Source of the DNA: CAYZMS01 sp964479625
Lineage (GTDB): Bacteria > Bacteroidota > Bacteroidia > Chitinophagales > Saprospiraceae
Assembly: GCA_964479625.1 (NCBI GenBank)
Contig: CAYZMS010000015.1
Span: forward strand, 1-64,000
Reading direction: 5' to 3'
DNA: 64,000 nt
Below, in pieces: positions 1 through 8,533 of the stretch. Each line of letters opens with the position of its first letter. Positions within the stretch are counted from its first letter, which is position 1. The notes beneath the pieces are model-generated. The model searched no databases and was not told where the DNA came from. It saw only the letters and a list, made by a program, of their open reading frames with translations. Position numbers and translations under genes: made by a program.

Positions 1-211
1 ATTCTCATATCAACCCTCTTTTGGGGGGACTTTTTAAACAACTTCGACATTGAGACTTTCGCAATGAGGACATTGGACTTTGATTTTTATTTTGCACATA
101 TTCAAAGTTCGTCCTCATTGTGCTTTTTTAAGGCTCATCATACATCTTTATGCACGACCTTAGATTTTTACTCAAAGAAAATATTATTTTATTTATATGC
201 AAATCCTAAAG

Positions 212-231
212 GCCCCATCTTTCAATGGGGC
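212..231 (-). terminator. Weak hairpin after the broken glycosyltransferase
   Basis: A 7-bp inverted repeat, GCCCCAT/ATGGGGC with a 6-nt loop, lies about 45 nt past the stop codon at 275 in the minus direction. It is followed there by CTTT and AT-rich DNA and not by a clean T run, so it is only a weak terminator candidate. No gene is convincing in bases 1-274. Confidence 0.3.
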
Positions 232-274
232 GATTACCGAGGAGATAACCGGATGGAAATTTTTATAAGTAGGC

Positions 275-1823
275 CTAGAAAACGTCCCAGTTTTTCTGGA
301 CAGCTTTCACCCGTTCTTCCCAAAAAGGGCCGAAGGGCTGTAGAGGCTTTTGGCATAGAATAACCACAGTTCCCCGCTCCCGGGCATATCGGTTCTGGAC
401 GCTCCCTACGGTGTCAATTTTTTGGAATAAAGCTTCCACATCACTTCCCAGTTGGTCATTGATATAGATCAACGTATTTGCATTGGTAGTCTGGGGTGCC
501 CATAATCCAAAAGAACCGTTAAAACCGGTCACAATTGGATCGCCCTTGGGAGCAGCGTAATGCAGCGCAGAAGCGGAACGCCCATAGTTATCACCGTAGA
601 TCATAATCTCTTCCTTTGGGGCTCCCGCCAGATCAATAGCCTTTTGGGTCAGGTCACCGATCTCTGTCCAGCCAAACATATCGGCAAAATCCTGTGGGAG
701 GGCATGAAGCTCCCCGTCCTCCCAGCGCAGGATACTTTCAAGCCCAAGGTCATTTGCAGCCCATTCGAAGTAGGCAGGGGCACGGTCCAAGGGTACAACG
801 GGTACTCCCACCGGAATGACCGGGATGATAAGGGGCAGGCTAATAGCTATAGGTAATAGTCTGATCCATCGCATTTTGAATGTAATTCGCTCGAGTAACA
901 CACTACCACCTGCAAGGATCAGCGGGTGTAAACCCGCAGCGTAATAATGCTTTCCCTTCAAGGCTAGTAATATCAATAGGACACCGGCAGTAACTATGCC
1001 TAAAACCCAGTAGGGCTTTCCTCCAGGAAGTACCCATAAAAAGACCAGACCTCCAAGGAAGGTATAAAAAATCGGCAGTTCCAGAAGGAGTTGACCGATC
1101 AGAAAGTCGGAGGGACGGGTATTGGCCAATTGGGAACGGTTTAAGGCCCGCATATGGTCGAAAAAAGGCCAGTCGTGCTGCCATTGCCATAAAAGGTTCG
1201 GAATCCAAATGAGCAAAGCGATCCCGTAACCCAACCAGAGTTCCTTTTTTAGGAGAACGCTACGCTCAGCAGTAAGTAAATAAGAGCGCTGACAAAAGCG
1301 CCAGCAGGTAAAACCCCGTAGTGTATTTATTCAACAGGCTAAAGCCAATGACCCCTCCCAGGACTAAAAGTAGTTGGCCATTTCGTTGATTAAGATACCG
1401 TACGATCAGGAGGGAGACGGCAGTCCAAAAACAAACATCCCAGATAACGGGTTGGAACAGAAGGCTCATACGCAGGAAGACCGGGGAATAAAGGATACAA
1501 AAAGCGGCAAAGAACTGGCCAAACTTTCCTGCCCCTAGTTCCCGGGCAAGTAATCCGGTTAACACTACCAGTATGCTTCCTCCGATGTCCGGTACCATGC
1601 GAACCATCCATAATTCATCACCCAGGGTATTTTGTACTAACCAGGCCAACCAGCCAATAAAAGGAGGGACTGAAATATAGCCCCAGTCAGGATGCCTTCC
1701 CATGGCGAGGAATAGTAATTCGTCTCGATGGAACTCATAGTTCGGGTTGGCAAAAAAGTGAAAGACAAACTTGACAATGGCTGCTCCCAGCAGGATGCTC
1801 CAGGGGATGGGCTTTTGCTGCAT
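275..1823 (-). pseudogene. GT39/PMT-type membrane glycosyltransferase, frame broken by a 4-bp tandem duplication
   Basis: Two open frames read as one family member. The N-terminal part (1823 to 1266, start MQQKPIPW) carries the acidic first-loop motif YEFHRDELLFLAMG and several membrane segments and stops after SALLFTYC. The C-terminal part (to 275) continues with KKELWLGYGIALLIWIPNLL, typical of ArnT/PMT-like enzymes that transfer sugars from polyprenyl carriers. The break is at 1271-1279, where the plus strand reads AGTAAGTAA. Removing one 4-bp unit restores SALLFTAERSVLLKKELW without a stop. The downstream frame has only a TTG start (1234), so two separate functional proteins are unlikely. 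The start 1823 is chosen because the longer frame would run to the rlmH start. A 4-bp gain is unlike a homopolymer sequencing error, but an assembly error cannot be excluded. Divergent from rlmH with about 110 bp between starts. Confidence 0.75.
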
Positions 1824-1932
1824 AAAAGGAAGAAAATTTAATTCAAGATGCGAATTTGTCCTTGTTACCCTACTTTTTTTCGACCAACTAGACTTGCGAA
1901 CGAAAAAGAGCCTATTTTCCCCGAAAAAGGAC

Positions 1933-2406
1933 ATGAATGTATCCTGTTGGGTTATTGGGAAAACCCACCCCGCCTATTTGGAAGAAGGTACTTCCATTTT
2001 CGAAAAACGTTTAAAACGCTATTTCCCCTTCTCCATTGAAACAATTCCGGATATTAGAAAAGGAGGGAAATTGCCCCCGAAGCAGTTGAAAGAGCGGGAA
2101 GGGGAGGCTGTTTTGGCACGTTTAAGTCCGCAAGATTATTTGATCCTCTTAGATGAGAATGGAAAAACCTATACTTCAAACAGGTTTTCGAAAGTACTCG
2201 AAAGATTATTACAACGCTCCAATAGGCGGTTGATCTTTCTGATCGGAGGAGCCTATGGGGTTTCAGATGCCCTCTTTGAGCGTGCAGATGAGCAATTGGC
2301 TCTTTCGAAAATGACCTTCTCTCATCAAATGATCCGTCTGTTTTTACTGGAGCAACTTTACCGTGGCATGAGTATTTTGCACAACGAGCCCTACCACAAT
2401 GACTAG
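1933..2406 (+). CDS. rlmH: 23S rRNA (pseudouridine1915-N3)-methyltransferase RlmH
   Basis: A 157-residue SPOUT methyltransferase, the usual RlmH length. It methylates pseudouridine 1915 in helix 69 of 23S rRNA, using S-adenosylmethionine, on the assembled ribosome. The knotted C-terminal half shows LILLDENGKTYTS, then FLIGGAYGVSDALFERADE and LSKMTFSHQMIRLFLLEQLY, the family signature including the conserved GGAYG loop and the terminal YRGMSILHNEPYHND. The ATG at 1933 (MNVSCWVIGKT) matches the family N-terminus, so the longer frame from 1771 is rejected. It is a single gene, ending at a hairpin, with a divergent glycosyltransferase upstream. Confidence 0.95.
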   Translation: MNVSCWVIGKTHPAYLEEGTSIFEKRLKRYFPFSIETIPDIRKGGKLPPKQLKEREGEAVLARLSPQDYLILLDENGKTYTSNRFSKVLERLLQRSNRRLIFLIGGAYGVSDALFERADEQLALSKMTFSHQMIRLFLLEQLYRGMSILHNEPYHND

Positions 2407-2427
2407 CCTCCTGCAATTGGCAGGAGG
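2407..2427 (+). terminator. Hairpin directly after rlmH
   Basis: An 8-bp perfect stem, CCTCCTGC/GCAGGAGG with a 5-nt loop, starts one base after the rlmH stop codon. No T run follows, so it may be a transcript-end stabiliser rather than a strong intrinsic terminator. Confidence 0.5.
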
Positions 2428-2516
2428 ATAATGAACACGGGGAACGGTAAAATTTTTACCTTCCCTTTCTATTTCTACCTATTCAAATACTTTTAACTTC
2501 AGGATATTTCAATTAT

Positions 2517-3161
2517 ATGAGTATTAGCATCACCTTGGTCCTCGTGATAATGACCGGCTTTATTTCCTACCAGGCCTTTAATAATTACGAAATGCGGCAA
2601 AAGCTGATCTTCCATCCGTATACCGTTAATCAAAATAAAGAATACGGCCGTTTCCTGTCACACGGCTTTATTCACAGCAACATGACCCACCTGATCGTAA
2701 ACCTGATCGTTCTGTATCAAATCGGGTCCATTGTAGAAACTTATTACAATAGTATTTTTGGCCCTGTTATGGGGCCGGTGGCTTTTGTATTACTCTATCT
2801 TTCTTCTATCATCATTGCCTCTGTACCTTCTTATTTTCAGCACCAGGATAATCCAGCTTATGCTGCACTGGGCGCTTCCGGAGCAACCTCGGCCCTGGTA
2901 TTTGCTTTTATATTATTTGATCCCTGGGCCTGGTTTTTATTCCCGCCCCTGCCAGCTTTGATCCTTGGTATTGCCTATTTATGGTACTCCAATTATATGG
3001 ATAAGCGTGGAACGGATAATATAGGGCACAATGCCCACTTTTGGGGGGCCGTTTACGGGCTGGTCTTTACCATAATTGCCATTCAGGCTTTTCAACCTAC
3101 CTATATGCGCTTTTTCTGGTCGAAATTGATGGCAGGACCTACCCCTCCACCATTTTTTTGA
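2517..3161 (+). CDS. Rhomboid-family intramembrane serine protease
   Basis: A 214-residue multi-pass membrane protein with the rhomboid hallmarks: HSNMTHLIVN at 53-62 (the H-x4-H-x3-N of helix 2), LGASGATSA with the nucleophile Ser121, and HNAHFWGAVYG with the partner His174 in the last core helix. Rhomboids cut single-pass substrates inside or next to the membrane. The size and missing extra domains fit a basic six-helix rhomboid. No substrate can be named from the neighbourhood. The start ATG 2517 places a hydrophobic helix at the N-terminus. A strong hairpin follows the gene. Confidence 0.9.
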   Translation: MSISITLVLVIMTGFISYQAFNNYEMRQKLIFHPYTVNQNKEYGRFLSHGFIHSNMTHLIVNLIVLYQIGSIVETYYNSIFGPVMGPVAFVLLYLSSIIIASVPSYFQHQDNPAYAALGASGATSALVFAFILFDPWAWFLFPPLPALILGIAYLWYSNYMDKRGTDNIGHNAHFWGAVYGLVFTIIAIQAFQPTYMRFFWSKLMAGPTPPPFF

Positions 3162-3194
3162 TAATCCACAGTTGAAGAGGTTGGAAAAAATTAG

Positions 3195-3221
3195 AGGCAG
3201 GATCACTTAGTGATCCTGCCT
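3195..3221. terminator. 12-bp perfect hairpin between rhomboid and YdcF-type genes
   Basis: AGGCAGGATCAC and GTGATCCTGCCT form a 12-bp perfect stem around a TTA loop, 34 bp past the rhomboid stop. The T-rich flank (AATTTTTT read on the minus strand) is on the upstream side, so its efficiency for plus-strand transcripts is uncertain. Confidence 0.6.
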
Positions 3222-3240
3222 ACCTGAAAATCCAAAAACC

Positions 3241-4011
3241 GTGGCCTTCATTCTTGGGAAACTGCTGATCATTTGTTTGTCCCCCCTGGTTTGGGTCTTT
3301 GTGCTTTTACTGGGGGCTGTTCTGTTTCGAAAACATCGATGGGCAGGGCGATTGCCGGTATACGCCTTTTTGGTCCTTTGGATTTTCGGGAACCACTGGT
3401 TACAGGACCTCGCTCTGGATTGGTGGGAGCCTGAGCCTTTGGCTTTTGAGACCATTGACCAACCATATGACGTCGGCATTCTACTTGGTGGGTTTTCCAA
3501 TTCCTTCGCCCGGGCCGGTGATTTCGAATTCAACCTGAATCGGGCAGGTAATCGATTCCTGAACACCCTGGAATTATACAAAAGAGGGCATCTGAAAAAA
3601 ATAATGATCACCGGCGGTTCTGGAAATCCTTTCGATAAAACCCCTATTGAATCTCAGGAGGCCCGGGAAATATTACGGACTCTGGGGGTGCCGGATTCGA
3701 ATATTATTATGGAAACCCGATCGAAAAATACTTTGGAGAATGCACTGTTCTCGAAAGCCCTGTTGGAAGCGCAGTATCCCGGAGCCCGCTGCGCTCTTTT
3801 AACCTCCGCCACCCATCTGCCCCGGGCCCACGGTCTGTTTGTCAAAGCGGGGCTTGACTGCGACCCCATTCCCGTTGATTTTCAAACAGAGCGCCGGCAA
3901 CGGTCGCCCCGCTACTGGTTACTGCCTGCTGCGGATGTCCTTGCCCAATGGGACTTACTGCTGAAAGAATGGGTCGGGTATCAGGGGTATAAACTTCTGG
4001 GAAAGATCTAG
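3241..4011 (+). CDS. YdcF/SanA/ElyC-like DUF218 envelope protein
   Basis: 256 residues with two N-terminal membrane segments (about 5-28 and 38-55) and a DUF218 domain from about 75. Recognisable pieces are VGILLGGFS, KKIMITGGSGNP, ESQEAREILRTLGVP and the RSKNTLENALFSKALL helix; the family pattern is S-x-N-T-x-E-N. DUF218 proteins such as SanA, ElyC and YdcF are linked to peptidoglycan or lipid-carrier processes, but their chemistry is not settled. The start is GTG 3241: an in-frame TGA at 3211 excludes a longer product. A Nudix gene follows after 33 bp and may share the transcript. Confidence 0.8.
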   Translation: MAFILGKLLIICLSPLVWVFVLLLGAVLFRKHRWAGRLPVYAFLVLWIFGNHWLQDLALDWWEPEPLAFETIDQPYDVGILLGGFSNSFARAGDFEFNLNRAGNRFLNTLELYKRGHLKKIMITGGSGNPFDKTPIESQEAREILRTLGVPDSNIIMETRSKNTLENALFSKALLEAQYPGARCALLTSATHLPRAHGLFVKAGLDCDPIPVDFQTERRQRSPRYWLLPAADVLAQWDLLLKEWVGYQGYKLLGKI

Positions 4012-4044
4012 GCGGGGCAATTGTTCTCATCAAAATACCTTCAA

Positions 4045-4593
4045 ATGGAAAACCCCTGGAAAACACTTTCAATTAAACCTGTTTATGACAACCCCTGGAT
4101 ATCCGTTACCCACCGGGAGGTGACCAACCCCTCAGGTAAGCCTGGAATCTATGGGTTGGTCCATTTTAAAAACCTGGCTATAGGAGTAGTACCACTGGAT
4201 AATGAAGGCAATGTTTGGCTGGTTGGACAGTTTCGCTATCCCCTGGGCCGCTACAGTTGGGAAATACCGGAAGGGGGATGCCCGCTGGGACAAGATCCAC
4301 TGGAGGCCGGAAAACGCGAGCTCAGGGAGGAGACTGGAATAATTGCCGGGCATTGGGAAAAATTGCTCGACCTTCACCTTTCGAACTCCGTAACAGATGA
4401 AACGGGTGTGGTATACCTGGCCCGGAATCTGACCTTCGGAAAGGCCGACCCCGAGGACACGGAAGACCTGGCTATAAAACGATTGCCTCTGTCAGAAGCC
4501 GTTGATATGGTGAACCGGGGGGAGATCACTGATGTAATAACGGTTGCAGCCTTGTTACGGGTTTGGATGCAGTACCTTGCCCCAAAAGGGTAA
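4045..4593 (+). CDS. Nudix hydrolase, ADP-ribose pyrophosphatase-like
   Basis: 182 residues from ATG 4045 (MENPWKTLSIKP). The Nudix box is clear: EGGCPLGQDPLEAGKRELRE followed by ETGI, giving the REL-x-EE-x-G metal-binding core. The first glutamate of the consensus G-x5-E is a glutamine here; that position is not one of the main metal ligands. The preceding FRYPLGRYSWEIPEGG matches the ADP-ribose/nucleotide-sugar pyrophosphatase branch, which hydrolyses ADP-ribose to AMP and ribose 5-phosphate. Substrate is inferred from the branch only. It lies 33 bp after the DUF218 gene. Confidence 0.85.
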   Translation: MENPWKTLSIKPVYDNPWISVTHREVTNPSGKPGIYGLVHFKNLAIGVVPLDNEGNVWLVGQFRYPLGRYSWEIPEGGCPLGQDPLEAGKRELREETGIIAGHWEKLLDLHLSNSVTDETGVVYLARNLTFGKADPEDTEDLAIKRLPLSEAVDMVNRGEITDVITVAALLRVWMQYLAPKG

Positions 4594-4808
4594 TACCAAA
4601 AGAACAGCTACCGCTTGGTGAAAAGCACTCCTGGCATGACAGGTTGACAGCAAAAAGGATGTTTTTCCATTTTTCCTATCGACTTGTCACTTCCGGGAGG
4701 CAGATTTGCCCTTCTGTCAGCATTTTTCCCCTGCTTTGGCATTGGCACGGCGATTGCTTTATCATGAGTGTAAAAGCAATTGAAAACCAAATCTGAAAAT
4801 CATACAGT

Positions 4809-6719
4809 ATGGGTAAAATTATTGGTATTGACTTAGGTACAACCAACTCCTGTGTGGCGGTAATGGAAGGAAACGAACCGGTGGTGATCCAGAATGATGA
4901 GGGCCGTCGGACGACGCCTTCAGTGGTCGCTTTCATGGACAATGGAGAGCGCAAGATCGGGGACCCGGCTAAACGCCAGGCCATTACCAACCCTCAGCGT
5001 ACTATTTCTTCCATTAAGCGCTTCATGGGCCAACGCTATAGTGAAGTGGACCAGGAAGTGGATCGTGCCTCCTATAAGGTAGTAAAAGGGACCAACGACA
5101 CCGTCCGCGTAGATATTGATGGACGTGAATATACCCCTCAGGAAATCTCGGCTATGATCCTTCAAAAAATGAAAAAGGTAGCGGAAGATTTTCTTGGACA
5201 AGAAGTAACGGAAGCGGTAGTAACCGTTCCGGCGTATTTTAATGACTCTCAGCGTCAGGCTACCAAAGAGGCTGGCGAAATCTCTGGCTTGGAGATCAAG
5301 CGAATTATCAACGAACCCACTGCCGCAGCTCTGGCCTACGGTTTGGACAAGCGGGATAAGGACATGACCATTGCCGTCTATGACCTTGGTGGCGGTACTT
5401 TCGATATCTCTATCCTGAGCCTGGGTGACGGTGTTTTTGAAGTCTTGTCTACCAACGGGGACACGCACCTGGGAGGGGACGATTTTGACCGGGTGATCAT
5501 TGACTACCTGGCCGAAACTTTCAAGGATCAGGAGAATATGGATCTTCGCAAAGATCCCATGGCCTTGCAGCGTCTGAAAGAAGCTGCTGAGAAAGCCAAG
5601 ATCGAACTTTCCTCTTCCAATGAAACGGAAGTGAACCTGCCATATATCACCGCATTGGATGGTGTGCCAAAACACCTGGTGGTAAAATTGACCCGTTCGA
5701 AATTCGAGCAATTGGCGGATGAACTTATCCAGCGCACCCTGAAACCTTGCCAGGAGGCCCTGAAAGATGCCAAACTGGGAAAGGATAAGATCGATGAAGT
5801 CATCCTGGTAGGAGGGTCAACCCGTATTCCTGCCATTCAGGAAGCCGTCGAAAAATTCTTCGATAAAAAGCCAAATAAAGGGGTTAACCCCGACGAGGTG
5901 GTAGCGATCGGTGCAGCTATTCAGGGTGGTGTACTTAGCGGAGACGTTCAGGATGTTCTGCTGCTGGATGTAACCCCGCTGTCTATGGGCATTGAGACTA
6001 TGGGTGGAGTCTATGACGTGGTGATCGAAGCTAATTCGACCATCCCCACCAAAAAATCAAAAGTATACTCCACAGCGTCTGACAACCAGCCTCAGGTAGA
6101 AATTCACATCCTTCAGGGAGAGCGCTCGATGGCGAAGGATAATCGCACGGTGGGTCGCTTTATCCTGGATGGAATTCCTCCGGCGCCAAGAGGGGTGCCG
6201 CAAATTGAAGTGTCCTTCGATATGGATGCCAATGGTATCTTGAATGTTTCTGCCAAAGATAAAGGCACCGGTAAAGAGCAAAGCATCCGCATTGAAGCTT
6301 CCACCGGCCTGTCTGATGAAGAGATTGCACGTATGAAGGCTGAAGCCGAAGCGAACGCAGATGTAGACCGCGAGGCAAAAGAGCGTGTGGAAAAACTCAA
6401 TCAGGCAGAATCATTGGTATTCCAAACAGAAAAGCAATTAGGGGAATACGGCGATAAGATCCCTGCCGATAAAAAAGAGGCTATTGAAAAGGCGATTAAG
6501 GACCTGAAGGAAGCGCATGCTGCTCAGGACATTGCCAAGATCGATGCCGCTACAGAAGCCGTTACCAATGCCTGGCAGGCAGCCAGTCAGGAGATCTACC
6601 AGGCACAGCAGGAAGCCGGTACAACTGGAACTTCTGACCCTAATACCGGAACGGATTCCAATACCGGAGAAGATGTAACGGATGTAGAATACGAAGAAGT
6701 GGATGACGATAAGAAGTAA
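4809..6719 (+). CDS. dnaK: Chaperone DnaK (Hsp70)
   Basis: 636 residues, normal DnaK length. The ATPase domain shows IIGIDLGTTNSCVAVMEG (phosphate 1), NEPTAAALAYGLDK, AVYDLGGGTFDISIL (phosphate 2) and VILVGGSTRIPAIQ. The substrate-binding domain starts near 390 (LLLDVTPLSMGIETMGG), followed by the lid and a Gly/Thr-rich linker ending in VTDVEYEEVDDDKK. DnaK binds exposed hydrophobic segments and cycles with DnaJ and GrpE in the cytoplasm. Neither partner gene is adjacent. The 215-bp upstream gap should hold the promoter, but I cannot point to a clear element there, nor to a CIRCE repeat. A terminator follows the gene. Confidence 0.98.
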   Translation: MGKIIGIDLGTTNSCVAVMEGNEPVVIQNDEGRRTTPSVVAFMDNGERKIGDPAKRQAITNPQRTISSIKRFMGQRYSEVDQEVDRASYKVVKGTNDTVRVDIDGREYTPQEISAMILQKMKKVAEDFLGQEVTEAVVTVPAYFNDSQRQATKEAGEISGLEIKRIINEPTAAALAYGLDKRDKDMTIAVYDLGGGTFDISILSLGDGVFEVLSTNGDTHLGGDDFDRVIIDYLAETFKDQENMDLRKDPMALQRLKEAAEKAKIELSSSNETEVNLPYITALDGVPKHLVVKLTRSKFEQLADELIQRTLKPCQEALKDAKLGKDKIDEVILVGGSTRIPAIQEAVEKFFDKKPNKGVNPDEVVAIGAAIQGGVLSGDVQDVLLLDVTPLSMGIETMGGVYDVVIEANSTIPTKKSKVYSTASDNQPQVEIHILQGERSMAKDNRTVGRFILDGIPPAPRGVPQIEVSFDMDANGILNVSAKDKGTGKEQSIRIEASTGLSDEEIARMKAEAEANADVDREAKERVEKLNQAESLVFQTEKQLGEYGDKIPADKKEAIEKAIKDLKEAHAAQDIAKIDAATEAVTNAWQAASQEIYQAQQEAGTTGTSDPNTGTDSNTGEDVTDVEYEEVDDDKK

Positions 6720-6763
6720 GAATTAACTTCCCGTCTGTAAAGCCGGGCTTGGATAGTTTCTTT

Positions 6764-6801
6764 AAAGGGGGGTCCAGTCATTTGACTGGATCCCCCTTTT
6801 T
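6764..6801 (+). terminator. Intrinsic terminator of dnaK
   Basis: GGGGGGTCCAGTCA pairs with TGACTGGATCCCCC (one imperfect position) around a 2-nt loop and is followed by TTTTTCTTT. The stem-plus-T-run layout lies about 45 bp after the dnaK stop. Confidence 0.85.
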
Positions 6802-6956
6802 CTTTGGCGATGTTCACCTTTTTTTAAACTGATTTTTGGTTAAATTTAGACTTGTTTCTTGAAAAAGAGGTCCCTTCCTAAATAAGGGTTTTCTCATTTA
6901 GCTAACCATTTTAAATAAAATCAGATTCACATCATGAAAAGAAGCGTTTCCCACTT

Positions 6957-8495
6957 TTGCTGATCGGACTAATAACTACAAGTATCGGCCTTGCCCAGGA
7001 ACCGGTAGATGAAAGAGTCAATGAAGTTATTCGAAAACAAGGGCTGGAGGAAAGTCAGGTAATGGATATCGCCAGTTGGATGACCGACGTTTATGGGCCG
7101 CGGCTGACGGGCTCGCCCATGCTGGATAAAGCTACTGATTGGGCTTTGGAAATCCTAAAGGAATGGGGCATGGAAAACGTGCACCTTGAGGAATGGGGCC
7201 CTTTTGGTCGCGGTTGGGAGTTGGAGCACTTTGAAATGCATGCTACTGACCCTTCCTACTGGCCGGTTATTGCTTATCCTAAGGCCTGGTCCCCTTCCAC
7301 AGATGGAACCGTAAGCGGGGAAGTGATCTATTTGAAAGCTACGGATGAAGCTGACCTCGAGCAATACTGGAACAAATTAAAAGGTAAATTCGTCTTGCTG
7401 GACACCATCCGGAATACCGAGGAATGGTTTGAAGCATCTGCCCAGCGATACGATGCGGAGGACCTGCTCGAACTGGCTAATGCCGATTTGCCCATACCAC
7501 GCCAGCGCAGGAATACGCGCCAGCTTGGTGGTTTTAGCTTCAACGAGGCCCTTTGGGCTTTCCTGGGTAAAGAACAACCACTTGCCATTTTGGATCGCAG
7601 TTATAAAGGTGATCTGGGTACCGTATTTGTCTCCTCTGCCCGGGTTCCGGAAGGGCGTTCCTGGGAAGAAGAAAGAACGGTAATCCCTCAGGCCACTGTG
7701 GCTATTGAGCATTACAATCGCATTTTTCGGATGTTGCAAAAAGGGCAGACTGTTCAATTGAGCATGGATCTGAAAGCTCGCTACACTAACCCTGACGGGA
7801 TAGAGCATAATATCATCGCCGAGATTCCCGGAACAGACCTCAAGGACGAGGTGGTCATGTTCGGTGCTCATTTCGACAGTTGGCATACGGCTACCGGTGC
7901 AACAGACAACGGCGCGGGATCTTCTGTCATGATGGAAGTTACCCGAATATTATTAAAAGCGATAGAAGAAACTGGCCAACGCCCGCGCCGCACCCTGCGC
8001 CTGGCTTTGTGGACAGGGGAGGAGCAGGGATTGTATGGCAGCCGTAATTATGTAGGGGATCACTTTGCAAATTTTGAACCTGAAAGTTATACCCCCGCCA
8101 GTTTGAAGGAGGAACAGGAAAAGGTATCGGCTTATTATAACTTGGATAATGGCACCGGCAAGATCCGGGGAGTCTACCTGCAGGGGAATGCTCAGGTGGC
8201 GCCTATCTTTCGAGCCTGGTTGGAACCCTTCAAGGATTTGGGGGCCGGAACCCTGACCCTGAACAATACCGGTGGCACCGACCACCTGGCCTTCGATGCG
8301 GTGGGAATACCCGGCTTCCAATTCATTCAAGATCCCATGGCCTATTTTACCCGTACCCACCATTCGAACATGGATAATTGGGATCACCTTTCCGGTGAAG
8401 ACCTCTCTCAGGCAGCCACCATCATTGCTTCCGTCATTTGGCATACCGCCCACCGCAATGAAAAATTACCACGGAAAACCCTGGATCTGGAATGA
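6957..8495 (+). CDS. Secreted M28-family zinc aminopeptidase/carboxypeptidase with damaged signal-peptide start
   Basis: About 510 residues. Zinc ligands are visible with numbering from 6957: GAHFDSWH (H305), ATDNGAG (D317), WTGEEQG (E355-E356, catalytic and metal), NLDNGTG (D397) and THHSNMD (H468 or H469), in the order expected for co-catalytic di-zinc M28 peptidases. A PA-type insert lies between about 110 and 270. The only in-frame starts near the N-terminus are non-ATG (TTG 6957). An ATG at 6934 reads MKRSVSHF then a stop, out of frame by one base. With one extra T in the TTTT run at 6955-6958 it would become MKRSVSHFLLIGLITTSIGL and join this frame as a normal signal peptide. The family is usually periplasmic or extracellular. 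Confidence 0.85.
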   Translation: MLIGLITTSIGLAQEPVDERVNEVIRKQGLEESQVMDIASWMTDVYGPRLTGSPMLDKATDWALEILKEWGMENVHLEEWGPFGRGWELEHFEMHATDPSYWPVIAYPKAWSPSTDGTVSGEVIYLKATDEADLEQYWNKLKGKFVLLDTIRNTEEWFEASAQRYDAEDLLELANADLPIPRQRRNTRQLGGFSFNEALWAFLGKEQPLAILDRSYKGDLGTVFVSSARVPEGRSWEEERTVIPQATVAIEHYNRIFRMLQKGQTVQLSMDLKARYTNPDGIEHNIIAEIPGTDLKDEVVMFGAHFDSWHTATGATDNGAGSSVMMEVTRILLKAIEETGQRPRRTLRLALWTGEEQGLYGSRNYVGDHFANFEPESYTPASLKEEQEKVSAYYNLDNGTGKIRGVYLQGNAQVAPIFRAWLEPFKDLGAGTLTLNNTGGTDHLAFDAVGIPGFQFIQDPMAYFTRTHHSNMDNWDHLSGEDLSQAATIIASVIWHTAHRNEKLPRKTLDLE

Positions 8496-8503
8496 TGAAT
8501 GCC

Positions 8504-8533
8504 AGTAGAGACGCATTCTTATGCGTCTCTACT
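8504..8533. repeat. Palindromic AGAGACGC repeat, copy 1, acting as convergent hairpin
   Basis: AGTAGAGACGCAT / ATGCGTCTCTACT form a 13-bp perfect stem around TCTT. It lies between the convergent M28 and cystathionine beta-synthase genes and overlaps the stop codon of the latter (8532-8534). A second element with the same AGAGACGC...GCGTCTCT core is at 47587-47614, so this is a dispersed repeat family and not just a one-off terminator. Confidence 0.75.

Noticed and set aside
64..363. 99-residue plus-strand frame at the left edge
   Set aside because: Overlaps the glycosyltransferase end and has no family or signal features.
4920..5711. 263-residue antisense frame inside dnaK
   Set aside because: Long antisense frames opposite hsp70 genes are a known coding-bias artefact; the composition is not protein-like.
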